Assembly (NCBI RefSeq): GCF_042453785.1
Contig: NC_091675.1
Span: forward strand, 8,630,501 to 8,694,500
Length of the DNA: 64,000 nt
Source: Malus domestica
Lineage: Eukaryota; Streptophyta; Magnoliopsida; Rosales; Rosaceae
Direction of reading: 5' to 3'
Within the stretch, counting starts at the first letter, position 1. Every line of letters begins with the position of its first letter. Of the stretch, positions 47,780 to 58,859 are shown one piece after another. The translations under genes and the position numbers were made by a program. A model generated the notes under the pieces. The model was not told the origin of the DNA and made no database searches. It was given only the letters and a program-made list of their open reading frames with translations.

Positions 47780-49720
47780 AAGCGAATTAAATTGATTTCC
47801 CGCGCTCTGCTCATGAAAACGAAATTGCCAATTTTCTACATGGGGACATGTAAACTTTACATGATGCATTATTAATTCGGTTGAGACATGTTACCGACCA
47901 TCAATACTTCTCAGTACAACTCGGGTTTGGAACCAACCAAACATTATACATTTACGAGTTTTTGGTTGTGTTGTCTATGTGCCTGTAAGACTGCCACAAC
48001 GTACTGAAATGAGGCATCATTGCAGATTAGGCATTGATGTTGAACACCATCTATCATTCAATATTTGGAATTCTTGATTGGGGATATGTTTACCGCATGG
48101 TTTGCGGACTGTCATTTTGATAAGACAATTTTCCTGCCATTAGGGGGAGAAAATAATATCGTTCCAGAAGAACGATGAGAAAATATCATTCCAAAAGAAT
48201 AATGAGAAAATACCGTTCCAGAAGAACGAAGAGAATTTGTCTTATTTTGATTCACGAAGCAATCAATGAGAAAATGAAATATGAATAATTGAATGATGCA
48301 ACGAAAGTGATGAAATCATATATACTTACTGCAAATGTGCCTACAAGAATTGATGTCTCTGTTGGATAAAATAATGAGACAGTAAATGATTTATCTGTTG
48401 CACGCCTGAAACGTGGCAGATTTTTAGACTCAAAAGGTTCAGTTATTCGAAAGAAGAATAATATGGCACTACTGAACTATTGCATTCCCGAAGCATAACT
48501 GTTGCATGCCAGAAGCATGACAGTCGCCGTATGGATACACGTCCCAGATATGACAATCCACAGACATGGGAATATTGATGTCTCATGCATGAAGCATGAT
48601 TGACGTATAGGTTCTAAATGACTCAACTCTTGGAAGTGGAGATTAAAATCCAAGCTCTATAACGCTCAAGAAGAGGTTATGATCCGCATTCTCTAAACTA
48701 TGACTATCCTGGAAGAGATAGTGTAATGCCCTTGAAGAGGCAATGGATATCCAAAAAAAAAATGAAAAGCTTTTATGCATGCGCATGCACATGAGAATAT
48801 GGGATCACGGATTGATGATAACCAATGGTAATTTTGGTTTTTACAAGTAGCTACTAAATTCATCAATGAGCTGTGTTAATATTGAGTCACGTTCTTTTGT
48901 TCATCGACAAAAGGAAAATTATTGGCCAAAATGGAGAAAGGCAATTCCATTACAATTTTGTAAGAACGTGGGCAAATGAACCTATATATATTTGAATACA
49001 ATACAAATAGCCAAAAGATGTTGAACCAAGGAGATTATATATGGGCATTTGTAATACAGTGTAATACACTTACATGATATGACACAAGGTTGTAAACGAG
49101 TTCATATAAATGGAGAATTATATATGAAGGGTTGTGAGTCACCCACATCATATCTCCATAAGTAAATCCCTCAAATATACATGGGAGCAAATTGCTCTGT
49201 ATAAATTTCAAAGGAAAATGTGTCATGAAGTGTAGAAAATCCCTGAAGGATTCAAATTGCTTGAAGTAAGCCCCCGAAGGGTAAAGCATAAATTATGTAC
49301 TCAATATCAATGGATGATATAAATTGCCTTAGTGAGTACTATCATTATGATATTGTTGCAACATACTAAAATCTCTTGCAAGAGTCAATGACAGTAAATT
49401 ATAACTCTTGAAGAGTTGATGATATTAAATTGGGACTCCTGAAGAGTCTAGAAAAATTATAAAGTGTTGAAGGAATTATTGTCTCGAGCTGCAGATCGAA
49501 CAATCTACCAACACGAATCTTATCCATGATATTTATGATATTAAAAGAACCATATGGATTGAAGATTATGAGTTGAATACTCATATGATGAAGACACTAA
49601 GAATAATCATTTATCTTCGTGAGGGTAAAGATAAATTAATACTTGGTCCAGAAGTACCACATCTTAGTGAAGTATATGCTTTATTGTATTTGGCACAATA
49701 CATTGAATGAAATAAAGCTT
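47780..49720 (+). pseudogene. Decayed Copia pol (integrase C-terminus to RNase H region)
   Basis: Fragments in several frames match plant Copia pol. Examples are HLRVFGCVVYVPV near 47940, a GGEN-type motif after CHFDKT near 48115-48155, a WPKWRKAIP-like segment near 48930, and GPEVPHLSEVYALLYLA near 49645-49700. Stops and frameshifts are frequent and the catalytic RT block was not found. This copy cannot encode its own enzymes. Confidence 0.75.
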
Positions 49721-49794
49721 ATTTATTAATATCTCCAAGAAATTACAGATATATACATACACATGAGTTAAAACAAACAAACAGGATGGAGCCT

Positions 49795-50412
49795 TCACAA
49801 AGGTTGCTCATGTGAAGCCTCAGTACTCGGAAGTACCCCAGAAGGGGGAGGCACTGGAGATTGATCATGTGGCACCCCAGTACTTAGCAAAACACCAGAA
49901 GGGGAAGGCATCAGTTGCTTTCGGAATCTAGCAACAAACCTCTGGTGATCACTTTGAATTCGACTTTCAGATTCCTGCAGTTGGTCGAGCTTTCTTTTCA
50001 TGCTCGTAGAGTAACTATTTGCAAGCACGTGTAACACCCTATTCTCGTGCTTGAGCCCTCTGATCTCTTGTTTAAGACTTGCCACCTCCACCATCAATGA
50101 TTTAATTTGGCAAGTTTGAGCAAGTAGGCGTTGGTCCATATTGGAAACAGAGCCAGCACACTGAACACTGAGAGCCAAGGAGTCTTGAACGGCCGACTCT
50201 TCAGACCGTTCTGAAAGGATCTTGTTATCCCTTGGAGTGAGAAGATTCCTAGCTACCACAGTAGCGGTTATGTTATTCTTCATCATAGAGTCCCCAACCG
50301 TAAGAGGACCATTAGAAGATAAGAAGGACGGGCGCCATATATTATCCTGACGCTGCTCGTCTGTATCACTCCTAAGACTCAAATCTAAGCAAATGTTAGA
50401 TGGGCAAGTCAT
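49795..50412 (-). CDS. Intact antisense ORF of a Copia element, coiled-coil protein, 205 aa
   Basis: The frame opens MTCPSNICLDLSLRSDTDEQ. A helical, heptad-rich region (SLMVEVASLKQEIRGLKHEN, about 105-124, extending to about 165) predicts a coiled coil. The tail carries two copies of a PSGVL-ST-HxQ unit (about 169-204). It lies on the strand opposite to pol, between the pol relic and the 3' LTR. AATAAG-type signals follow its stop on its own strand. I recall near-identical proteins in apple and peach sets, which would fit a gene carried by an element family. Function is unknown. Confidence 0.7.
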   Translation of the reverse strand: MTCPSNICLDLSLRSDTDEQRQDNIWRPSFLSSNGPLTVGDSMMKNNITATVVARNLLTPRDNKILSERSEESAVQDSLALSVQCAGSVSNMDQRLLAQTCQIKSLMVEVASLKQEIRGLKHENRVLHVLANSYSTSMKRKLDQLQESESRIQSDHQRFVARFRKQLMPSPSGVLLSTGVPHDQSPVPPPSGVLPSTEASHEQPL

Positions 50413-51790
50413 TTTTCAGAAATGATGAAGGAAAAACAGAGGTCAAATAAAATTTCAGAAGTGCAAGATAGAGAAAATTTCTACAGGCAGTAACTTTCTG
50501 AGCATACCCTTGAACACAATTGATGTCTCTATAAAAGAAGAGGCAGCAGAGCCACTTGTTCAAAGATCGAAGAGGCACCGCTCTCCGAATTTCAAAAGCC
50601 AGATTTTCCTGAATAAAGTTCGTTGGTATTTTTCAGACGTAATCCCAGCTTTTTCAGATGTCGCGTGCAATTTTGTCAAAGATCTCTGACAAAGTTGAAA
50701 ACGCGTAAATCTTACTGTTCTATTTACACCACAGTTGCTGACAAGAGTAAAAGCACAGCACCACCACTTGCTATTGGGAAATCTCTATATATGTCGACCT
50801 CTGTTCTTCATAACAAGGCAGACTCGCAACTCTGCAAGAATACCTAACTCTTCCTCATTTCCGAGAATGCATCTTCAACATAGCATCTCGAAATACTCAG
50901 TTTTCTTCCTCTTCGAGAATACCTCTTCAAACATGTCACACCAGAGCAAGATTATCACATATCTTCAGGGACCAGAGCAAGATTATCTCATATCATGCAA
51001 TCTCCCTGTCCTTTCCTTTGTCCTTGTTCTTGCCTGCAAAGACAAGGATCAAGAAAGCAATATGTCGGAACCTCCACTCAAACTCCCGGTAAGGAACCTA
51101 CTGCCTGGAACCTTTTCTGATTGCTTACCTAGTATTGCTCTCGAGTAGTCATCTTCAACTGTTGTTGGAGCTGGGTCCCCAGTCACCAAGAAGTGATGAA
51201 CCATTCAAATGCAAGGGTTTGCATTCCACTCCTGCATCAGGGGACAAATCCTACAAGAGAAGATGCCACATATGCATGGGGGAAAACCAGGGAAAATACT
51301 ACTGAAGCCAGGGGAGCAAGTAAGGAAAGTGAAAATGATACATTGAAGCATGTGGAGACAAGTGCAATGAACACGTGTTGATTCATCCCCAACTAAGCCG
51401 AAGAACACTTGTCACGTGAAGCTCCTCATGGTCCAATTTCATTCAAGATCAAGCTTCGAAGGTCTTTAAAGAAATTACAAGTCCGATTCAAGATCAAGTG
51501 TCCACCACACTTAAAACAAATCTGCTCCAGATCAAAGGAGTAAATTCAGACCTTTGGATGCAAGTCTAGCAGAAAGTCCTCTAGCCCAGTTCAAGAAAAA
51601 GCCTGTGGAAAGTTAACAACAAGTAAAGCACCTCTTTCGGCAACTCTCCCCGCTAAGAGACTGAAGCAGAATGATCAGTGATCAGCCTAAATGATTTGAA
51701 ATCAGGAGGAGATACTCATCAGGGGGAACATCCAAAACAGATCAAGATTTTAACGAATCAATGGAAGACTTATGGCCATCCAAGGGGGAG
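50413..51790. other. Non-coding 3' interior of the Copia element
   Basis: This probably includes the 5' leader or promoter of the antisense gene (50413 to about 50700). A plus-strand frame of 137 codons at 50735-51148 has no recognised domain. The final bases form the polypurine tract before the 3' LTR. Confidence 0.5.
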
Positions 51791-52172
51791 TGTTGTGATA
51801 ATATGTGGATGGACCACATGAATAGTTTGTTACTATTTATGCACAGTATTTTCATTATTCATTTGTGGAAAATTTGTAAAGTGAATAGTGATCTCTTTTG
51901 TTTATATATTTGAAGAAGAGAAGAAGAGGTGGGCGATTTACGGAAGAGGAAGAGAGAAGAGAGAGAGAGGAAAGAAGAGGAAGAGAGGAAGAAGAGGAAA
52001 ATGAGGGGCAGATTAAAGAGAGTTATCTTTGTACTCCTATTATTTCAGATTATAATGAAAGCACCACTGCTGCCCCGAGGACGTACTCCAGTCACACTGA
52101 CTGTAGAGGAACCTCGTAAATTTTGTGTCTTGTTTCATTTATTCCACTGCACCCACCGTCGATTTTACAACA
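51791..52172 (+). repeat. 3' LTR of the 6.4 kb Copia element
   Basis: 382 bp, nearly identical to the 5' LTR. The differences seen are GGCCCACATG against GGACCACATG, a 2-bp shorter GA run, GGGGGAG against GGGGCAG, and CACTACACCC against CACTGCACCC. Confidence 0.92.
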
Positions 52173-52645
52173 ATTCAACATTACATTCAAGATTGTATCC
52201 AAATTGGTCAAGCGTGTGAGCCCGATTCTCCCCCAATTAAGGGTAAATATGACTTTTTACCTTTTTAAAATCCATTTTCTCGAGCAAGTTTGATCTATAA
52301 ACCTGTGCATAACAACGATCCATCTCAGTACAACGAAATGATTTTTTGGTTATCATTTGTGTTGAAAAATATTAGTATTTTATGGTTATTTAATTATTTG
52401 GATTTGCTCGTTAGTTTTGATTTTGATCCTAGCCCATCTAAATTAAAGTTTCTTAGGTTTTACATTCTATAAACATAGCTTGTATTTTTAAACCCAAGGC
52501 AATATTATTCAACAAATTAATGTGTTACACATATGCATGTTGGAGATGAAACTCCAAACAAGGAACAACCTCCTCCATCACATGCTAACAATTTTTATTC
52601 AAAATATAATATGAAATAAATCAATATCCTTGTGTTGAAAGAAGC

Positions 52646-53463
52646 TCAACAGTAGCAATGGCATACAGGGCCAGAGCTAATCTTTTTGCAGAAACCTCCT
52701 TTCTCACAATCTGCAATGCAGAATTCCCTGCACTTTCCATCCTCACATTTTCCTTTTTCTTTTCCTTGCTCGGGGTGATTATTACAGCACCTTGAAGCTT
52801 GAGCAATTGAAATCTTGCAAACTGAAATCACAATCAAATTACTAATTAATTAAAAATTGATTAATTATTGAAAAAACATGGAAAATGCAAGGAGGTGACA
52901 CGAGCAAATAAAAACCAAAATTAAAAAAAATAATATTAGAAATCAATTACTGCAAAACCTAGTACTATCGATAAAATGTTAGGAAAATAAACTAAAAAAA
53001 AACCATCCCAAAAGCTTGCATGGATGTTTAGACCATATGAAACTGAAATATATAGTAGGTTATGTGTTTGTTTGGTAGTGCTTTGAAATATGTGTTTGTT
53101 TGGTAGTGCTTTGAAAATAATTGAAAGCGTTTTTTGTGAAAATATTTTTAGAACCAATCATTATAGTAAAAATGCCAAGTAAATCATGAAAAAAAACACT
53201 TAAATTGTTTCCTAGAAGAAACACATAACTGGTGCTTCTTAGTTCTTACATAAAACACTTTAATGCTTTTGAGACCAAATTTTTTTTTCTCTAAAAACAT
53301 TTTTAGTCATTTTAAAAGCACATATAAACGAATCTTATTTTAGTCATAGAAAGCAAAAAGGCTACCCAAAAATAAATATGATTCAAGATAACTGAAACAG
53401 ACCTGTGGAGCTTGACAAAAGCACCAACACAAGGAGGAAAGATGTGATTGTAAACTTATTCAT
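52646..53463 (-). CDS. Defensin-like cysteine-rich secreted peptide, array copy C
   Basis: Exon 1 is 53463-53403 and exon 2 is 52797-52646; 70 aa. Exon 2 is identical to copies A and B. Exon 1 carries an Arg-to-Lys change at residue 3 (MNKFTI) and shares the signal-peptide valine with copy B. Its flanks are more diverged than those of A and B. Confidence 0.8.
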
Positions 53464-53879
53464 CTTTTCTTTGTAAATTTTCACTTCCCTTGTGTATTGC
53501 TTTTTCACTTGTTGCGTTGAAAGGTTTGAGAGAATGTGTAATTTATAGAGACTCGAAGACAAGAATGATCTTTGGGTATTAAAGCATAATTAAAATTGCG
53601 AGTCCAAGAAATAGGAAAGTCTGATCGTTGGTACATATATAGGTTATGAATATAGCAAAGTATCCGGGCATTGTATTTTATTGGAAATAAATCCCAAGAT
53701 TTGGAGATATTATTTGAAACAGTACGCGCACAAGATCATCAAAATTTTTTGAACAAGCTAGGTTACGAATGTATCAATAATTCCAATCATTTATTTTTCT
53801 TGGAAATAAATCCAACCATTTAATGACATTATTTGAAACAACACATGCACGAAGGTTTTCATGATCAACAAAATTATTT

Positions 53880-54096
53880 TATTTTATTTTTTTCTAAAAA
53901 GGAGGACAACTTGTGGTAAGTCACAATTATTCATCATTTCCTGACCCGTAGAGGCTATGGGGAATTTTACCCTGCCCTTGGCCAGGGTCAAGCAGACTCA
54001 CCAGCTCAAAGCATCGAACCTGGGACCTCCCACATTTTTTTGTTTATTTGGGAGCTGCAGTCTGCGCCCTTACCACTAGACCACTTACTGTGGTTG
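53880..54096 (-). mobile_element. tRNA-derived SINE, unit C
   Basis: Orthologous to the SINE of units A and B, with the same flanking 18-bp repeat (53862-53879 and 54097-54114). This shows it was inserted before the array expanded. Confidence 0.85.
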
Positions 54097-55061
54097 TGAT
54101 CAACAAAATTATTTGGTTGACAAAAATAAAAATAAAAATAAATAGTATGCGTCTCTGTATTTCAATGAAAAAAATGAGAATTTTAAATACTCCTATCCGA
54201 GCATAAAATATCGAACTCAAGGTTAGGCTGAAACATTGAGCATTACATAAAATGCTAAGATGGGAGTATTTAAAAGTATCTATGTTTCAACAAAAAATTT
54301 ATTGTTTGCTAAAAAAAAAAAAAGAATTTTAAATACTCCCATCCTACCACAAAATTTTAAATACTCCCCTATTCTTCTCCATTCCATTTCACTGAAACTC
54401 TAACCCTAGGAATGGCTGCCTAAACCTTACTCCCTCCAACGAAAGCCTTTTCTCTTTTAAACCCAGACTTTCTTTGTTTTTTGCCTTAAATTTTTATTTC
54501 AACGTTACATTCAAATTCTATGCAAATTAGTCAAGTGCTCTCAATCAAAGGTAAATATGACTTTTTGTCTTTCTAAAATACATTTCCTCAAGCAAGTTTA
54601 TATATAAACCTCTGCATTACAACGACTCATCTGAACGCAACGAAATGATTTTTTTGTTATCCTTGGAAGTGTACAAACATGAATAGAAGAATGGATAAAG
54701 AAAATTTGAAAATCTGACCGAGGGAACATAATTGGCTATTTTTAAAAATTCAAATGGACGATTGGCTAAAAGCAAAATTCAATGAGATAACTGGCTACTT
54801 TTACCACATTTTTATTTTATTTTATTTTATATTTTTTGCTATAGGGCCTCCGTTTTCTAGAGATCCACATCCTAACATCGCAATAACTTTAATTTGGTGG
54901 CCCAAAAATAACGACCCGATCCAGAAGCCCTTTCCTCTCACGGTGCCCTGATTTAAAACGACGTGTTGGCTCTGGAGTCATCATAGCCATAGCCACCAAC
55001 AACATCGCTGCCGTAAAAAACTCAATCATTATTTGAGGGATCAATGATAATAGATTTTTAT

Positions 55062-55774
55062 GGGACATTTTTGATGTGGTCCCTAACTTTCAATATTCTT
55101 TTATTGAAACCTTGTTAGTTTTTAGTTTTTTATTGAGGTCCCTGACATTAATATAATAATGTAAGTTACTATATTTTTAAATTAAAAATTAAAAATTGAA
55201 ATTTGTAATTGTTTATATTAATGAGATTTTAAATAAAACCCATAATTTATGGGATTAAAAATAATAAAATATAAATTATACTCTCTATTATATTGTGTGT
55301 GTGTGTGTACATATATGTATGGGTACATTAACCAAAACATGGATACATTCTCAAATCAACGAAAAAGAATGTACCCATATAAGTTTAAACATGGATTAAA
55401 AAATTTGAATGGATTTTATATTTAAAAAAGGATACATTTAAGATTTAAAAAATTGAAAAATTATATGAATGGGTACATTTAAGATTAAAAATTTGAGAAT
55501 CTTTTTATATATAAAAAAAAACTAATAGGTACAAACTTAATTTAATTTAATTTTTTTTTATTTTGGAAATGTTTGAATTGAAAATTAATTAGAAGTTTAA
55601 TAGAGGTGTCAGTATTAAACCCTAAATTAATTACTAATTTTTATATTAAAAATTATATAATAAACATGTAAATTCAGTATCACATTAATGATAAGGACTT
55701 GAATCAAAATTTGATAACTAATAAGGTCTTAGTCAATGAACAGTAAAAATTAGGGACCGGATACTAATTTTTCC
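55062..55774. mobile_element. Mutator-like non-autonomous element (713 bp), unit C only
   Basis: It is the inverse orientation of the element at 40742: it begins GGGACATTTTTGATGTGGTC and ends GACCGGATACTAATTTTTCC. Flanks are GATTTTTAT (55053-55061) and GATTTTTAA (55775-55783), a 9-bp duplication with one mismatch. The empty site is seen in unit A near 35553. It contains a GT microsatellite near 55295-55310. Confidence 0.88.
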
Positions 55775-56021
55775 GATTTTTAATTGAATGATCATTACTC
55801 CAATTTGATTAAAATTAAAGGACCATTACTACAATTCACTCTTATTTTTGGAAACAAAATCTACTTGTTTATTTTTGGGAAACAAAAATCTACTTCTTAT
55901 ATACAAACCTACATTTTCTTTATTGTTTTTGTCATTTCAATTTATGTATTTTTTTTGTTTCTTGATGATTTTAGTTTTTATGTTTGAATGGTCGTTGGAT
56001 ATAGGAATTTATAAGGAAAGG

Positions 56022-57564
56022 TGTTGATGCACAAACCGGAGGTCTTGGAACAACGTAAATCCGACCGTGAATCTGCAAGAAAGTAAATAACACAAGATGT
56101 ATCGTGGTTCACCCCAATGTTTGGGCTACGTCCACACTAATATTGTATGTTTGTGAGAGGATGAGAGGGTGAGAGCTTCTGAGGGTGAGAAAGTTATTCC
56201 CATGGCCAAAGAATTGGCCTCCCCTAATGAGGAGAGTGAGAAGTCATTTTATAGAATAAGGGTTCCTCATTTATTACATATTTGCGCCTTCATTTATTAC
56301 ATAATTACATTTGAGTCCCCCGAGTATTTATACAAGGTCTAAATACGGATGCCCTAAGTATGGTATAAACAGTAGTCCCCAAAGTCTTCAGTCAAGAGAG
56401 TCTTTTGGCTGGAGAATTGAAATTCAGTCCATGTGTGGGCCAAAGTAACTAGATGTCGTCTAGAACTGATACTCGATATGAGGTGGGGCTCAATCTGAAA
56501 TGATACTCAACTAGTAGTAGCACATGTTGCGAGGCTGCTCTGCTTGTGGCTTATGTTGCCTTGGATGGCTCGGCTTGTGGCGTTGAAGGTGAGGGAGTCC
56601 CTTTTATAAAATAAGGGCTCGCTCCTCAATACATAAATGATGGGCTAGAGTTGATGCTCGCGGTGAGGCGGTTGCTCAATAGGCAGCGATACTCTCTAAT
56701 GATGGTAAGGGAGTCCCTTTTATAGAATAAGGGCTCGCTCCCCAGTACATGAATAATAGGTTATGAGTGATGCTCGCGGCGAGGCAGTTGCTCAGCTGGC
56801 GGCGATGCTCTCTAATAAAGGTGAAGGAGTCCATTTTATAAAATAAGGGTTCGCTCCTCAGTACATGAATAATGGATGCTCTCTAATGAAAGTGAGAGAG
56901 TCCCTTTTATAAAATAAGGGTTCGCTCCTCAATACATAAATAATGGGCTAAGTCCCCCAAGTATTTGGAAGGAACAAAATTCGGGATTCATATTTGGGGT
57001 TGCTGAATTCAAAAATTGGGGAATTTGGGATTTGATTTTTGTTTCTGGGGATTTTATATGAAATTGGAGTGAGAAAATGTGTGATGAGAGAGAAAGAGGA
57101 GAGAGAGAGTTTAAGAGCAGGGAATCCCACTGAATTTCTCTCTCTGTCACGCCTTTTTATTTTCTGTTTAGTTTTTTCTCTGATGAATCCTTGCTAATTT
57201 TGGAAGACAGAAAGAGGGGGAGATGTGACTGGTTTCTTGGGTTTTTGTGATCTTGCAGATTCACGGCGGAGGTGAAAAAATGAAAGAGAACCGACACAAC
57301 TTTTCGTATCGTTTCCCACAGACGACGCCAAATGTTGATGCACAAAACCGGAGGTTTTGGAACAACGTAAATCCGACCGTGAATCTGCAAGAAAGTAAAT
57401 AACACAAAATGTATCGTGGTTCACCCCAATGTTTGGGCTACGTCCATACTGATATTGTATTTCTCTGTTTGTGAGATGATGAGAGGGTGAGAGCTTCTGA
57501 GGGTGAGGGAGCTCTTCCCATGGCCTAAGAATTGGCCTCCCCTAATGAGGAGAGTGAGGGGGAG
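56022..57564 (-). mobile_element. Small LTR element without coding capacity, 5' LTR truncated
   Basis: On the minus strand the complete LTR is 56371-56022 (350 bp, TGTTTATACC to GTGCATCAACA). A second, truncated LTR copy is at about 57558-57333. Next to it the minus strand reads TGGCGTCGTCTGTGGGAAAC, a primer-site-like sequence. GGGGACTAC precedes the complete LTR as a short purine tract. The 0.96 kb interior has no gag or pol. About ten host bases (TGTATAGGTT in unit A) are missing at the right junction, so the end was lost with a small deletion. Confidence 0.75.
56588..56945. repeat. About 3.5 tandem repeats of 117 bp inside the small LTR element
   Basis: The units open GTGAGGGAGTCCCTTTTATA, followed by AAATAAGGGCTCGCTCC and GATGCTCGCGG(C/T)GAGGC. 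They start near 56588, 56704 and 56820, with a shortened unit near 56889. Confidence 0.85.
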
Positions 57565-58690
57565 ATGGAAACACGCCTTATTTTAACTTTTAGTAGAATT
57601 TTGTTTTGTCTTTTGGATGTTTTGACTGGAAGCTTCAGATCTAAGATGGGGCACACATAGCCGTTCTCTCCCTTCCATATCAAAACCCTGGATTTAAAAA
57701 CTCTATAGCCGCCTATCTCTTGTTTCGACTTACGTGAAACATATTCGTTAAGGTAACAATATTGTAGATCTATCTACAACGTCTTGTATAGAAATTAAAA
57801 CATGTGGAGGGGGTTTTTTTTTTTTTTTCTTTTTTCGGATGTGACACTGGATCTAAAATCTTTAGAATTACAGATAATGGAAGGTCTCCGTGGGGTCTTT
57901 ATGTACACTGGTCAATGTGGAGACTTCCGAATCCACTTTCTGTCACTACATCCTACATTGTTTGTCTGGTTGTTCTACAGTGGGATTCCTGTTTGTGTTG
58001 TAGATACTTGTAAACCCTGTTGCTACTGAGAGCTGTCCCGATTGTATTATGATTTGTGCTTGCATGTCTACCCAACTATCTATATTGATTGCCCTCACCT
58101 CTGCTTGATTTCTTGGAAGTATAATGTCAAAAGAGCTGTAAGAATTTCACCTGCATGTAGCCCATTGCAAAAGACACAACTATATATGTAGACAAACTTT
58201 CTCATCAGTTATAGAACACGAAAGGTTTCCTAATTTCCCAACGAGAGATTCGCACTCCACCAAGTTACCAAAACATAGTCAAGCTTTATCTCACATCTCT
58301 TCATTTCATTTATATGTGTAACTGGGATATGTGGAGAGGCACCTGAAAGATTGAGCTATCAAATTTTTAGTGAGTGAAAACCACCTCTACTTGAATAAAT
58401 TGTTTTTAATGTGATGTGAGAATAAACAGCTATAAAATAAAGTTGTCGAGTGTTTGGTAAACTTTTTTTGTAAAAGAGCTTTTCGAAGGATGTGAAGTTG
58501 CTCCAACGGTATGGAATTTTCGAAAAAAACAACCTACAAAAAAAAAAACAAAAAAAAAAAAAGCTACCACTTCATCTATCAGAGGATCAAAATGATCTGC
58601 AGTCCAGCTCCAAAGGTAAACCACAACACCACCGAAGGCATCTGGCATTATTCTTACAAAAGTTTGCTCCATTGTGATTGTTTGTTGCAG

Positions 58691-58795
58691 GCTTCGGACC
58701 TCGCGGAGGAGCCAATGGATTTGGAAGAAATTGAATGGGTAGTAGTGGAAAGTGAGGCTGAAATTAAAAGTGAAGGAGATGGTGAAGAATATGAT
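58691..58795 (+). other. Exon-like acidic segment, copy 2 (105 nt, 35 codons)
   Basis: It starts after TTTGTTGCAG and ends before GTAAGTGATTC. In the frame shared with copy 3 it reads ASDLAEEPMDLEEIEW and then a Glu-rich run ending GDGEEYD. It has 33 nt not found in the other copies. Upstream, ATCTATCAGAGGATCAAAAT is also shared with copy 3. No complete gene around it was recognised. Confidence 0.5.
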
Positions 58796-58859
58796 GTAAG
58801 TGATTCTCAACTCCCCAACCAAAGGGAAGTAACCATTCGATGCTCCCGGCCCCTCTGAA

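Larger units (their letters stand above)
45794..52172 (+). mobile_element. 6.4 kb Copia LTR retrotransposon with an antisense extra gene
   Basis: LTRs are 45794-46177 (384 bp) and 51791-52172 (382 bp), starting TGTTGTGATAATATGTGG and ending GATTTTACAACA. They differ by three substitutions and one GA-repeat length change. The 5-bp target duplication ATTCA flanks the element (45789-45793 and 52173-52177). The interior begins CGTTATCAGCACGAG, the primer-site form seen in some plant Copia elements, and ends with a polypurine tract, CCAAGGGGGAG. Pol is heavily decayed (about 47780-49720), while a 205-codon antisense frame (49795-50412) is intact. It is inserted in unit C of the array. Confidence 0.93.
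45480..58482. repeat. Tandem unit C, interrupted by three insertions and truncated at its right end
   Basis: The first 314 bases match the start of units A and B. A Copia element (45794-52172) then interrupts, and the unit resumes at ATTCAACATTACATTC. After removing the Copia element, the element at 55062-55774 and the small LTR element at 56022-57564, about 4.4 kb remains, matching unit A from 32186 to about 36920. It ends at AAAAGAGCTTTT (58482). It lacks the MITEs that A and B carry at 35045 and 36132. Confidence 0.88.

Noticed and set aside
56588..56945. Regular repeats considered as a CRISPR array
   Set aside because: The 117-bp units are contiguous without unique spacers, and the DNA is plant nuclear.
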